From assembly GCA_020465985.1 (NCBI GenBank), contig JAANYP010003262.1:62001-126000 (forward strand): DNA of 64,000 nucleotides, written 5' to 3'. The DNA is from Centrapalus pauciflorus (Eukaryota; Streptophyta; Magnoliopsida; Asterales; Asteraceae). A model generated the notes under the pieces. It saw only the letters and a list, made by a program, of their open reading frames with translations, did no database searches and was not told the origin of the DNA. The translations under genes were made by a program, and so were the position numbers. Shown here in pieces: positions 32,263 to 42,863 of this stretch (positions are counted from its first letter, which is position 1; every line of letters starts with the position of its first letter).

Positions 32263-33367
32263 CCTAGTCCAGGAGGAAAAGTAGGAGGAACAGGAGGAGA
32301 AGCAAGTTCTTCAAAGACTTTAGATAGCGACATGATAGATGCGCTAAAAGATATTGAAGAAGAGCTGATGGAATTTGATTTTGAAGAGGATATTGAAGAA
32401 TTAGAAGAAGGTGAATTCATTCCAGATGACGTCGTCGACTGGAAATCGGATGATGAGGTGCTAGATGATGAAGACGATCATGTTGATGAAGTAATAATCA
32501 ATTCACAACCAGTCACTGAACTGTATGAGAGCCAAGATCATAATGTGATTGATATTGATTACATCAACGTAGCCTCAGTAGAAGACAAGGAACTTGAAGA
32601 GGCGGAGAAAGAGCCATCTAGAGCTGATCTGATAAATCTTTGGTTCAAGAAGGAAGAAAAGAAAGATCAGCTGAAGATGAAGAAGAAGATGAGAAATCCA
32701 AGTGCTGGAAACTTCTCAGGAGGGATTATTAGCTGGTTCTTTGACAGAGAACTGCAGCTGTTTATTTTGAAGAGAAGAGATGGCCTTCAATACTTGAGGC
32801 GGACACTGAAAGCTTTTAATTCATTGCCCAAGATTGAAGTTAAAGAGTTAGCCTGGAAGGAGCTGATTAATATTGGAGATGATCCCTACGCTAACGTAAT
32901 TGAAAGAATTATAAGGAAAGAAGGGCGATCAGGCAAATTTGAGAGGCTTAAGCCGAGATCAGGCAAAAGGGTCGAGGATGGATCAAGGATAGATCCTCAT
33001 ACTGGAAGACCTTGGGCCAGAATGGTGTACAAGCCAGTCAAATGTCTGAAGAAAGTACCTATGAAACCAATGCCACAGAATGTTTTGAGCAACATGAAGT
33101 GGTGGTACCTAGAGATTGACACTGCTGAAGCTATCATGGAAGATCAAGACGAGCAGGTCATTTTGAAAGTATATGATCCTCTGCATTTGATAAACCTATC
33201 TAAGGACGACCTGAAGAAGCTTCACGATCAGCCTATCTTCTTCACTGAACCATGGAGATCTGAAGCCAGGAAGTTCCAAAAGGTAGTTAAAGTTTGTATA
33301 GATGCTGGATTATATGCAGGTAGTAATATATATAGCTCTAGTACTTAAATTTGATGTCATGTAGATA

Positions 33368-33429
33368 ATTAGAAGCTATCGTCAAGGGGGAGTCTGTTGG
33401 TACACCCTGTGTGACGATAGCAGTCTAAT
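33368..33429 (+). promoter_or_regulatory. Polypurine tract and 3' LTR start enclosed by a hairpin (E5)
   Basis: GCTATCGTCA (33375-33384) pairs with TGACGATAGC (33412-33421). ATTAGA (33368-33373) pairs with TCTAAT (33424-33429) below a one-base versus two-base bulge. The 27-nt loop contains AGGGGGAGTC and the first 17 bases of the LTR. Confidence 0.75.
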
Positions 33430-34050
33430 CGATTTGCATTATGATTTAGGTAATATTCTGAGTTAACCAGTATTTTGATTTATATGTTTAATATGTGTTT
33501 GTCTGTTATTGATTATGTGTTTGAACTTGATGTAACATATTACAAGAAGTTCAAACATAAAGGTCAAAGATTATGTCAAGCATAAGTTAAAACATAAGTT
33601 TCATCACTTAAATGTTTAAGTGTATTGGCTAGATTCGAATAGGTTAAGGAAGGCATTCGAATCTGTGATAGATTCGAATGTATCCTTAGATTCGAATGGG
33701 CTAGATTCGAATCTGTCAGATGGACAGATTCGAATGGGCCTAGGCCAGATTTGAGGTTGGCCCACAACAGACTCGAATCAGGGTCTATAATTAGGGATAG
33801 ACTCGAATGATTAGAGGACTTTTTGCAGAATTCGTGAGGAATTGAGCATTAAGCGATCTCGAGTTTATCAGCTAGGTGAGTCCCGTTTCGGAGAGAATTA
33901 GTACGTAGGATCGTTCGTGTGTCGTTCGTTCAGCGTCTAATAGTCTCCGTGTTTCCGTTGGTTGAGAGTTGTCCGTCTAACCGTCAACGAGGATTCCGCA
34001 CTCGTTAACGGATCCGCGTCTAGATAGATCTTGCATTGGTAGACCTTATA
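33395..34050 (+). repeat. 3' LTR of E5
   Basis: TGTTGGTACACC ... GTAGACCTTATA, alike throughout to 20442-21104 with scattered substitutions and short indels. The final CA is changed to TA, and the next base begins sequence typical of the region just upstream of a third ORF. No TTGAG target-site copy follows. The U5 hairpin is at 33986-34006. Confidence 0.9.
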
Positions 34051-34140
34051 TTAATCATGTTCGAAGTTATACAAGTTGGAATAGCACAAATTTATTTTTT
34101 AAATTAATTTCTAACTTTATAATTGAATTTATGTGCAGAT

Positions 34141-37048
34141 ATGGGAGACCGCGCATTTTTCAATAAGCATAATATGGTAATGGCCGTCGATCTCCAGCTT
34201 CTGGAGGCTCAACCATATCGTCCAATGATCGAGTTTTTGACACAATCTAGAGTGTCTTATGCGCTAACACACAATCTGCCGATCATTCTCACCTACGTGA
34301 GGCAATTTTGGCAACATCTGCAAGTGGACTGCACAGTTACCCCTACAGTTTTGCGTACTAGAGTAGGTGGACGTCCGATAGCCTTTTCTGCGAATGGGCT
34401 ATGCTCAGGACATAACCAAGGCGTCTTATGTGAAGAGCGGCCTAATTGGCCAGTGCTGATATTTAGTTCATGTAATCATGGTGTGCTTTGCGCCAAAGAA
34501 AGCAGGATTCGACACAATGGTGTCAAAACTGCAGTCTGCAATGATCTCACTAGTCTACAACAAAAGGTTCAGCTTCTCTAAAAGGTTCTTCGGGGAGTTT
34601 CTGCATCAGATTCTGCTCCCACCACAGAAAGGTTTCTTATGTACCCGCGTTTCATAATGATGATCATCCGCCACTTCCTGTCAGAGCTACAGACGCTGCC
34701 AGAGCAAACTGGCGTAGCCATCATAGATAAGCGGATATTTGCCGACTGCCAGTCCCACAATGCTCGAATGGCTGAGCAAGTCAGGCCACAGGTGGCTCCT
34801 CTTTTTGGTGTCGTTATAGATCCATATTTCATTGCTCTCGAAGGGGATGACTGGATAGGTGATACACCGCAACAACAAGCACAGCCGCAGCAAGCTCAAC
34901 CACAACAAGCCCCGGTTCGTCGAACTCCAGTTGCTAGATCTATTCCCCGTTCCCAATCTACTGCAGAGGCAGGTGGACCGTCAACATCAGCTTCACAGCC
35001 TGATCAGCGGGAATAGACGCTGCAAGAAATTTGAGATCAAGGAGCCGCAGCCCAAGAGAACATAGCAGAACAGCTTGTTCATGAAGTTTTGGAAACCCCA
35101 ACCGGCATGGATGATATATTTAGAGAAATTGATGAGTATCAACCTCCAGTCGCCGAAACTGGAGGCACAGAAAGTCGTGAAGAAGCGACAGCAAGAACAG
35201 AGATTAGGGAGGACGTGACAGAAGGTCAAGTAGAGACCGCTTCTGAGTCCGAATCAGAATCTAGTTCCGAGGAGGAGGAAGCTGAACCCGTTAATCAAGA
35301 AGTTTCTTTTGGAAGATACAGATCAAGAGTTTTGGTTAGCAGGCGAAAGATGACACGCCCTGCTCTCCGAGATGAAGACGAGGGAGACGCAGATTTTGTG
35401 ATAGAAGAGGAAGCAGCTATTGCTACTCATCAAAGGTCAAAGCACCAATGCATAGATCAGGGAGCTCCGTCTACTTCAACTACTATTCCATCTACTGCAA
35501 CCACCACTCCATGCACATCCACTACGATTCCATCCACCTCCACTCCATTCACTCAAAACCAGCGGTTCACGGAGTTGAAGAGCAAGGTAGACTTCCAGAC
35601 AGTCCAAATATTCCAGCTATCACAAGGCGTTAACGAGTTGCAGCAGCATAACTCAAGGCTAGAACAAGAAAATGCGAAGCTACAAACGACAGTATCGGCT
35701 CAACAAGAAGCGATGACGACTCAACAATAAGCTATGACGACTCAGCAGTCTCAAATCCTGACTCTGCAGACCCTGGTGGAGCAAATAATGAAAGATCTTC
35801 AAGCTCAGGGGGAGAGAAGTTGTAGAGAAGATGAGCTAAGAAGAGATGATGATGAAGAAGGTGACCCCAGCACGCAAAAAGACAGTGAGCTAGCAGATCT
35901 TCCACGTGAGACTACTCAGCAAGCTGAGTTTCAGGGGGAGCCGGGATCATCAGGGACAGGAGGAGGAGGAAGTCAGGATAAAGGCAAGGCTCCAGAGGCG
36001 TCAGAGTTAGTCGATCAAGAAATAATTGGAGCATTGGCCGATATTGATGATGACGATGAGATGAACTTTGATTTTGAAGATGAGTTAGAAGAACTCGAGG
36101 AAGGAGAGTTCATCCCAGAAAATGTTCTTGACTGACCCAAACGATGAAGTATTTTTACATGAAGCAGACGAAGCTGACGAGTTCGTCATCCAGGGTCAAA
36201 CATTTACTGAGCAATACGTAAACACAGACCAGAATCCGATAGACTTAGACGTTATGAAGTCAACAATAAATGATGAATCGGATGATGATGCTACTCAAGA
36301 AAAGGATAAAGCGCTAACGAATGAAGAGAATAGACAGCTTTGGTTCCGAAAAGAAGAGAAGAAGTCTGAGTTAGCTGTGAAAGAGAAGATGCGATTGCCA
36401 AGTCCAGGGAAACTATCTGCAGGCATTCTCAGTTGGTTTTTCGACAGAGAATTACAACTTTTTGTGCTTAAGAGACGAGATGGACTCTAGTACCTGAAGA
36501 GAAATCTAAAAGTTTTCAATACACTGCCGAAATGTGAAGTAAAAGAACTGGCATGGAAGAATCTAATAAACCTAGGAGACGACCAGTACGCAGAAGTGAT
36601 AGCTGGAATTATAAGAAAAGAAGTTCAATCTGGAAGGTTTGAAAGAATAAAGCGAAGGGAAGGAAAGAGAGTAATGGATGAGTCAAGGATAGATCCATTG
36701 ACCAGAAAACCTGGGATGAAGATGTTTTATAAACCAGTTCGATGTCTGAAGAATGTTCCTTTGAAACCAATGCCACAGGATGTTCTCGCGAATATGAAGT
36801 GGTGATTCGTTGACAATGAAACAGCAGAGGCAGTGATGGAAGATCATGACGACAGAGTTATTTTGAAAGTATATGACCCTCTACACCTCGTAAACCTGTC
36901 TCAGGGCGACTTGCAGAAACTTCATGAGCAACCAATCTATTTTCACGAAGGTTAGAGATCTGAAGGCAGCAAGTACCAGAAGGTTGTTAAGGTTTGTGTT
37001 GAACAGGGTTTGTATGCTGGTAGCAGTTTAAATAAGCCTATACTATAG
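34141..37048 (+). pseudogene. Third ORF of a Sirevirus-like element (probably E2), decayed
   Basis: Closest to the copy at 140-2983 (MGDRAFFNKHNMV near the start, the same Gln-rich and acidic segments). The start ATG 34141 follows TTATGTGCAG. The segment between about 34395 and 34400 lacks roughly 35 codons present in the other copies, and frameshifts follow. Stops or shifts occur near 34458, 34580, 35014, 35728, 36133, 36488, 36803 and 36953. AGGGGGAG motifs are at 35817-35824 and 35933-35940. Only about 90 bases separate it from the E5 LTR, so its pol and most of its spacer are missing. Confidence 0.75.
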
Positions 37049-37064
37049 ATTATTGAATATCTAG

Positions 37065-37124
37065 TTAGAAGTTATCGTCAAGGGGGAGTCTGTTAGTGCA
37101 TCATGTGTGACGATAGCAGTCTAA
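37065..37124 (+). promoter_or_regulatory. Polypurine tract and LTR start enclosed by a hairpin (third copy)
   Basis: GTTATCGTCA (37071-37080) pairs with TGACGATAGC (37108-37117), with one G-U in place of a Watson-Crick pair. TTAGA (37065-37069) pairs with TCTAA (37120-37124). The loop is 27 nt, as in the other two copies. Confidence 0.7.
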
Positions 37125-37728
37125 GTGTAGATAGTCTTTTGTAATAGTTCAGGCTTTGTAATTACAAGTTAATACATATGTTTGATCTTGGTTATATATG
37201 TTTGATATTGTTTGTGATTGATGTTTACTTAAGTTCAAATATAAGTTCAAACATAAGTTCAAAGATAAGTTCAAACATAAGTTCAAACATAAGTTCAAAC
37301 ATAAGTTCAAGAATAAGTTCAAGAACAAGTTCAAAGACAAGTTCAAGAATAAGTTCAAATGCTAGGGTTTGAACTTAGTAGGAGCTAAGTTCGAACATGT
37401 AGTGGACAAGTTTGTGGGCTTGGGCCTATACGAACTTGTCTGAGCTAAGTTCGAATCTAAGCTCTATAATTAAGAGTTAATCCGTTTTCATTACAGACTT
37501 TTGCAGAGATTAGCATCCAGAGCTCGTATAGTGCACTACGAAATTGTGAAGATTTCAGAGAGTCGTTTCGGAGAGACACACGTGTCGGGTCATTCATTGT
37601 GACGGCTATCATTGTGTTAGTCTCTGGTTTCCGTGCGTGTGATCGATCCGTTAAACCCCTAACGAGGATTCCACACTCGTTGGAAGGTGTCGCGTCAAGA
37701 TCAGATCTGTAGGTAGGTGACCTTACAA
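37091..37728 (+). repeat. 3' LTR, AAGTTC subfamily (probably E2)
   Basis: Starts TGTTAGTGCATC, ends GGTGACCTTACA. It carries eleven near-tandem AAGTTCAA units with a period of about 12 bases (37228-37362) and the AACGAG-N9-CTCGTT hairpin (37661-37681). Order and words resemble the LTR at 3021-3713. It is followed within two bases by Athila pol sequence. Confidence 0.8.
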
Positions 37729-37730
37729 GA

Positions 37731-40597
37731 AATATGCTTTTTTAGGTCAGAATGACACTTTGCATGTCATAATTTCATGATATCTGACTGAAGAGCAAGA
37801 GAAAGCTCTACTGCAAGTATTAGTCAAATATAAAGAAGCAGTAGGGTGGACGATAGCTGATTTAAAAGGAGTCAGTCCCACTTTGTGTATGCACCGAATC
37901 ATTACTGATCCAGAAGCGAAACCAGCTAGGGATGCACAAAGGAGGTTGAATCCTAATTTGAGAGAGGTAGTTAAGAAGGAAGTATTAAAATGGTTGGACG
38001 CAGGAATTATATATGAAATATCTAATAGTAAGTGGGTAAGTCCAACCCAAACTGTGCCCAAGAAATCGGGAATTACAGTCATTAATACTGAAGAAGGAGA
38101 GAAGATAACTACTCACCCTGTAACTGGGTGGAGAGTTTGTATAGATTACAGAAAACTTAATGCTGCTACTTCAAAAGATCATTTTCCGCTACCATTTATA
38201 GATCAAATAGTGGAAAAATTAGCAGGACAAAAGTTTTACTGTTTCTTGGATGGATATTCTGGTTATAATCAATTCCCAATCCATCCAGAGAATCAATGGA
38301 AAATTACATTTACTTGTCCCTATGGCATTTTTGCCTACTGAAGGATGCCATTTGGACTATGTAATGCACCCGCCACATTTCAGCGATGTATGATGGTTAT
38401 CTTTTCAGATATGGTGGGTGGTTCTCTTGAAATATTTATGGATGATTTCTCCATATTCGATAAAACATTTTAAGATTGTCTGGGACTTTTAGAAAAAGTC
38501 CTAAAGAGATGCACTGAAACCAACTTAGTGTTAAGTTGGGAGAAAAGCCATTTTATGGTAAAAGAAGGGGTAGTCCTTGGTCATATTGTGTCCGAAAGAG
38601 GAATGGAGGTAGATAAAGCAAAAGTTCAATTAATTTCCTCACTTCCACCCCCTACCAACGTAAAAGGAATAAGATCATTCCTAGGCCATGCTGGTTTTTA
38701 TCGGCGATTCATTAAAGATTTCAGTGAGATCTCAAGACCGTTATGCAATCTTCTTTCAAAAGATATCGAGTTTAATTTTGATGATGCTTGTATGAAAGCA
38801 TTTGAGAAGCTTAAATCAAAATTAACCGAAGCGTCAATTCTGCAATCTCCGGATTTGAGATCATGTGTGATGCGAGTGATTATGCAGTTGGTGCTGTTTT
38901 AGGACAAAGATTTGAGAAAAAGCCAGTGGTCATTTACTATGCAAGTAAAACCTTTAATGAGGCACAAATCAATTACACAACTACGGAGAAAGAATTATTA
39001 GCCGTAGTGTTTGCCCTAGATAAATTCAGATCATATATTTGGGGGGCAAAAGTAATTGTGTACTCTGACCACAGCGCTTTAAGACATTTATTGGCGAAGA
39101 ATGATGCTAAGCCTAGATTAATTCGGCGGATCCTTCTATTGCAGGAATTTGATTTAGAAATTAAGGATAAAAAAGGCACAGAAAATGTTGTTGCCGATCA
39201 TTTATCAAGGCTTCAAATAATCCCAACAAACTCAACTGATCAAATCAGGGACTCCTTCCCTGATGAACAATTATTATCTGTATCTAAAATTCTCTGGTTG
39301 CGAATCTAGTTAACTATTTCGTAACAGGAAGATTGCCAGAGCACTGGAACTCACAACAGAGCAAATATTTCTATGCTCAAGCAAGGAAATACATTTGGGA
39401 TGAGCCTGATCTATTTAAAATAGGAGATGATCAAATTATAAGACGATGTGTCCCTAACTCGGAACACGAAGACGAAGATATTCTTAAACACTGCCATGCA
39501 TATGCATGCGATGGCCATTTCAACGAAAAAAAACTGGCCACTGGATATTGCAGTGTGGGTTTTTCTGGCCCACAATATTTAAGGATGCCTACGAGTTTGT
39601 TAAGGGATGCACAAGATGCCAGCAAACTGGTGGCATCGCGAAAAGAGATGAAATGCCTATGACCCCGATATTAATCGTCGAAACATTTGATGTATGGGGC
39701 ATTGATTTTATGGGACCATTCCCTAAATCATTTGGATATGAATACATCCTAGTTGCAGTAGATTATGTTTCCAAATGGGTGGAAGCAGAAGCTACACGCA
39801 CTAATGATAACCGAGTTGTGTGAAAATTTGTTAAAAGAAATATTTTAGCACGACACGGTATTCCAAGGGCTATCTTCAGTGACGGAATGTCACATTTTAA
39901 TAATCAGCATTTTTCTAAACTCCTTAAACAGTATGGAGTTAACCATAGAATAGCAACGCCTTATCATCCGCAAACTAGTGGACAAGTCGAGATCTCTAAT
40001 AGAGAGATCAAGAGAATCCTTGAAAAAACTGTCAGACCTGATCGTAAAGATTGGTCTCAAAAATTAGAGGATGCTCTATGGGCATACAGACTCGCATTTA
40101 AAACACCAATCGGTATGTCCCCATATAGACTTGTGTATGGTAAACTTTGCCATCTCCCAGTGGAATTAGAAAACCGAACTCTATGGGCTATCAAAAACAC
40201 TAATTTTAATTTACATGATGTCGGTGTTGATAGGAAATTCCAATTAAATGAACTGGAAGAAATTCGTAGAGAAGCCTACGAAAGCGCTAGAATTTATAAT
40301 GACAAAACTAAGGTTTTCCACGATAGAATGATTAAAAATAAAATATTTACCAAAGGAAATAAAGTTTGGCTATTTAACGCAAGACTTCGATTATTTCCCG
40401 GTAAATTAAAAAGTAAATGGACAGGTCCATATATTGTAACGAATACCTACCCACACGGTGCGGTAGAAATACAGGACCTAAAAGGTGGTGAGTCATTTAA
40501 AGTAAATGGACATAGACTTAAATTATATGTTCAATGGGCCACCAATGATATGTTAGTATCTGAACTCATCAGTTTACAAAATCCTAAGGTTAATTAA
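37731..40597 (+). pseudogene. E6 pol: reverse transcriptase, RNase H, integrase (Athila lineage)
   Basis: Ty3-type order. The reverse transcriptase region has GWRVCIDYRKLNAATSKDHF, FLDGYSGY, MPFGLCNAPATFQRCMM and the catalytic FMDDFS near 38440. RNase H has CDASDYAVGAVL, TTEKELLAV and SDHSALRHLL. The integrase finger is split between frames; its core has GIDFMGPF, FSDGMSHFNN (SDGGSHF in relatives) and PQTSGQVEISNREIK. The wording YHPQT.GQ.E.sNREIK.ILEKTV and LDAGIIY.IS.S.WVSP are those of Athila elements. Stops and shifts occur near 37780, 38339, 38472, 38860, 39308, 39530 and 39821. Gag and protease are cut off at the LTR junction. Confidence 0.88.
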
Positions 40598-41571
40598 TTA
40601 GTTTAGGAGCAGTACGTCTGGCTGAAGACGTAAAACTTGGCGCTTTCTAGGAGGCAAACAAGAGTATTTTGATTATCTGAATTTAATTGTTTTTAAGTGT
40701 GTTTATTTGCTTAATTGTGTGTACCCAATTAAGTTGGGGAGGATTCATTCTCCTGTACTTGGTTGTGTTTAGAAATTAGGATTTAAATTAAATAATAAGA
40801 CCCCGCATCAGAAAATAAAATTTTTTAAGCACGTAGCAGAATTATTTTAACCCGATAATAAGAGCGTAAGTTGGGGAGCATACCCGTAAAAATTAAAAAT
40901 TTAAAGAATTAGGGTTTCAAGACCAGTGCACGGCCCAGATCGCGAATCCAGAGGCCCGAGCGCAGGCCTGCGCTTGACCTGCGGCCCAACGCGCTCAAAA
41001 TCTTTTAAAAATGGCAATGATCATCCCCATAACTCCAAAACCCTAATTCCTGTTCCAGAAAATGGCGATTTCGATTTTCTAAGCCTAAAAACATCAAAAA
41101 TTCATCTTTTCTACGTCAATTATTCGATCTGACGCTTGTTTATCTCAAAGGTTAGCAAGATATACGCCTTATAACACTCATAACTTCATTCTATAATAGT
41201 TTTGTATAGATTTATCATGCATGCATGGGTTGAGGTTTTTGGGAGTTACATGGTTTTATATAAAAAGGGTTATTAATAATTTTCTAATATTCATTTAACT
41301 AATATAAAATTATTCTTGCAAAACTTTTATAAAAATTATGCATTTTTCCGTATTTATTATAATTTATAAACTTTTTTGTCGTAAAAGGTTACATTTTCAT
41401 TGATTATTTATTATTAAAGTTCATGCATTTGATAGGGTTAGATTGGGCTCACATTGTTGGTAAGACTTAGGATTAGTTTAATTATTGTCGAAAAAGGGTG
41501 TTTAAAATTATCATGCATCACTTACGTAAAAACCACACATTTGTAATCCTTTGTTTTTGTGCTATTTTTAG
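40598..41571 (+). promoter_or_regulatory. E6 module A leader: purine tracts, palindrome, telo-box-like word, putative intron
   Basis: Non-coding. AAGTTGGGGAG occurs at 40731-40741 and 40868-40878, GCGCAGGCCTGCGC at 40960-40973, and AACCCTAA near 41040. A donor-like AAAG/GTTAGC at 41151 and an acceptor-like CTATTTTTAG ending exactly before ATG 41572 would define a 421-base intron. Module B and the LTR repeat the same series of signals. Confidence 0.5.
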
Positions 41572-42863
41572 ATGTCAACCCAGTTCCATGCAAACGGTAA
41601 CCGTCCTGGAATTTCCCAAAAACCTAGGATGAGAACCCACGACCCTAGGGATGTTCGTTTCGAAAAACCACTCAATGTGGAATTCCTTGAAATTCCACCA
41701 AACACTAACAATGGTAAATCCCCTAGATTTCTCATAGAGCGTACCCTAAAAGAGTCTGACTTCGATAATTTGAAATATTAGAGTGTTTTGAGAGACTAGG
41801 ATGGGCTAGAGCTATACAATGGGAACTTTTGTATATTCATACTAGTTTAATCCAACAGTGGTTCGCCACAATGCGTATGATTGAGAGGTCTGAGGAACAT
41901 GATTTCGAACTAGTGGGAAGGGTAGGAAACAAAGAGGTGTTAATCTCTAGAGAAAAATTATATGAAGAATTTTTAATTGACACCGAAACACCTTGTCCTA
42001 TGGAGTTCTGGACATTGTCTAATACCCAGGGGGATAGGATGCGTACAGTTAACAAATGGACTAATCAACGGATCAAATGATAGCAACTGTTTTTTGGTAT
42101 TTCGATTAGAACTGCCCGGACCTATACTGCCTTCAATAGAGGTGATTTATGCCCTTTAGCCAAAGTTATGTGGAAGTTTGTTATCTTTAACATACTTCCG
42201 CGTCATCAAGACACCACATATGTGAAACCACAAGAAATTCTGGTAGTGCATGCATTAATGACTGGACACCCGACCATATCCTTAGGGTACATTATTATGC
42301 AAAATTTGTGGGAATGTCATGTCTTAGGCCAAGGGATAAGTTACCCTCATTGTAGAATGTTAATTGAATTATTTGTGATAGAAAAGGTTGTGTTTGAGGA
42401 ATTTCCCATACAGATCCTTAACCCAAATACCACATGGTTTACAAGGTTTACAATGGTAGGGCTAGTTTTTTAACGTACCGAGAGAGATTTCCAAATTCGT
42501 TGTCCAAAATCTGCTAAACTGGCCCAAATCCCTTTCAAAGCCCCAGAACCCGTACCTGAAAGACAGAGTAATAAAGGAAAAGCCAGAATGGAAGTTGATG
42601 AAGATGATCAGAGGCCATGGAAGAGGGTCGAGACCGTTGATCTCGTTTGGGATCAAGTGCACAAGTTGAAGGAGACAGTTGGAGATTTAGTAAACACGAA
42701 CAATATATTGACTAAGGAGATCCAAATGCTTTGGGAAAACAAAAGAAGAATGATCAATTGTTTAACACGCACTCAGACTGGCTCACCAATCTTCAGATCA
42801 CAGTCGGAGAGTTGGAAGAGATTGTCACACCTCCGGCTGAATGATGATTTTATAATTATTTGA
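41572..42863 (+). pseudogene. E6 accessory ORF A (Athila-type), broken
   Basis: The ORF after pol, of unknown function. Recognisable pieces are the N-terminus (MSTQFHANGN), a segment with FELVGRVGNKEVLI (about 41829-42079), one with VVHALMTGHPTISLGYIIMQNLWEC (42168-42470) and a coiled-coil C-terminus (42588-42860). The pieces are in different frames with stops between them. The third segment corresponds to VLHALLKGRPRISFAWTIM in ORF B, so A and B are diverged paralogues. Confidence 0.65.

Larger units (their letters stand above)
30287..33348 (+). pseudogene. E5 third ORF, about 1,020 codons, one stop and one frameshift
   Basis: An accessory protein of unknown function, the best-kept of three copies in the window. 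The start ATG 30287 lies three bases after TTATTGTGCAG. The N-terminal domain (residues about 1-265) has FVPKHNMV, IGQWRFLAHVFMVCFAPKKAGF and YPRFIMMLIRHFLP, a layout shared with accessory ORFs of other plant Copia elements that I know from the daisy family. A Gln-rich stretch ends in TAA 31148-31150, probably from CAA. Reading continues in the same frame to about 31700, where a one-base shift moves it into a Pro-rich linker. A coiled-coil (about 31900-32105), a very acidic segment (to about 32490) and a basic C-terminal domain (SWFFDRELQLF, SNMKWWY) follow. No signal peptide or membrane span is evident, so I do not call it envelope. Confidence 0.8.
20442..34050 (+). mobile_element. E5: Sirevirus-like Copia retrotransposon with third ORF, 13.6 kb
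   Basis: The order is LTR, tRNA-iMet primer site, gag, protease-integrase-reverse transcriptase-RNase H, 2.2-kb spacer, third ORF, polypurine tract, LTR. Integrase ahead of reverse transcriptase makes it Copia. The 958-residue gag, the extra ORF and the repeated polypurine motifs fit the Sirevirus lineage. It is inserted in the 3' LTR of E4. The five bases before it (TTGAG, 20437-20441) do not recur after 34050, so the right flank has been replaced. The two LTRs differ at scattered sites and small indels, so the insertion is not recent. Pol has one nonsense codon and the third ORF has two lesions. Confidence 0.85.

Noticed and set aside
30287..33348. Third ORF as a retroviral-type envelope gene
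   Set aside because: Position fits, but I see no signal peptide, transmembrane anchor or fusion-like segment; called accessory ORF of unknown role.
37228..37362. CRISPR-like array of short repeats
   Set aside because: Period is 12 bases with no spacers, inside an LTR of a plant genome.
37149..37372. Leu/Asn and Ser/Asn repeat ORFs on both strands
   Set aside because: They are the AAGTTCAA repeat array of the LTR in translation.
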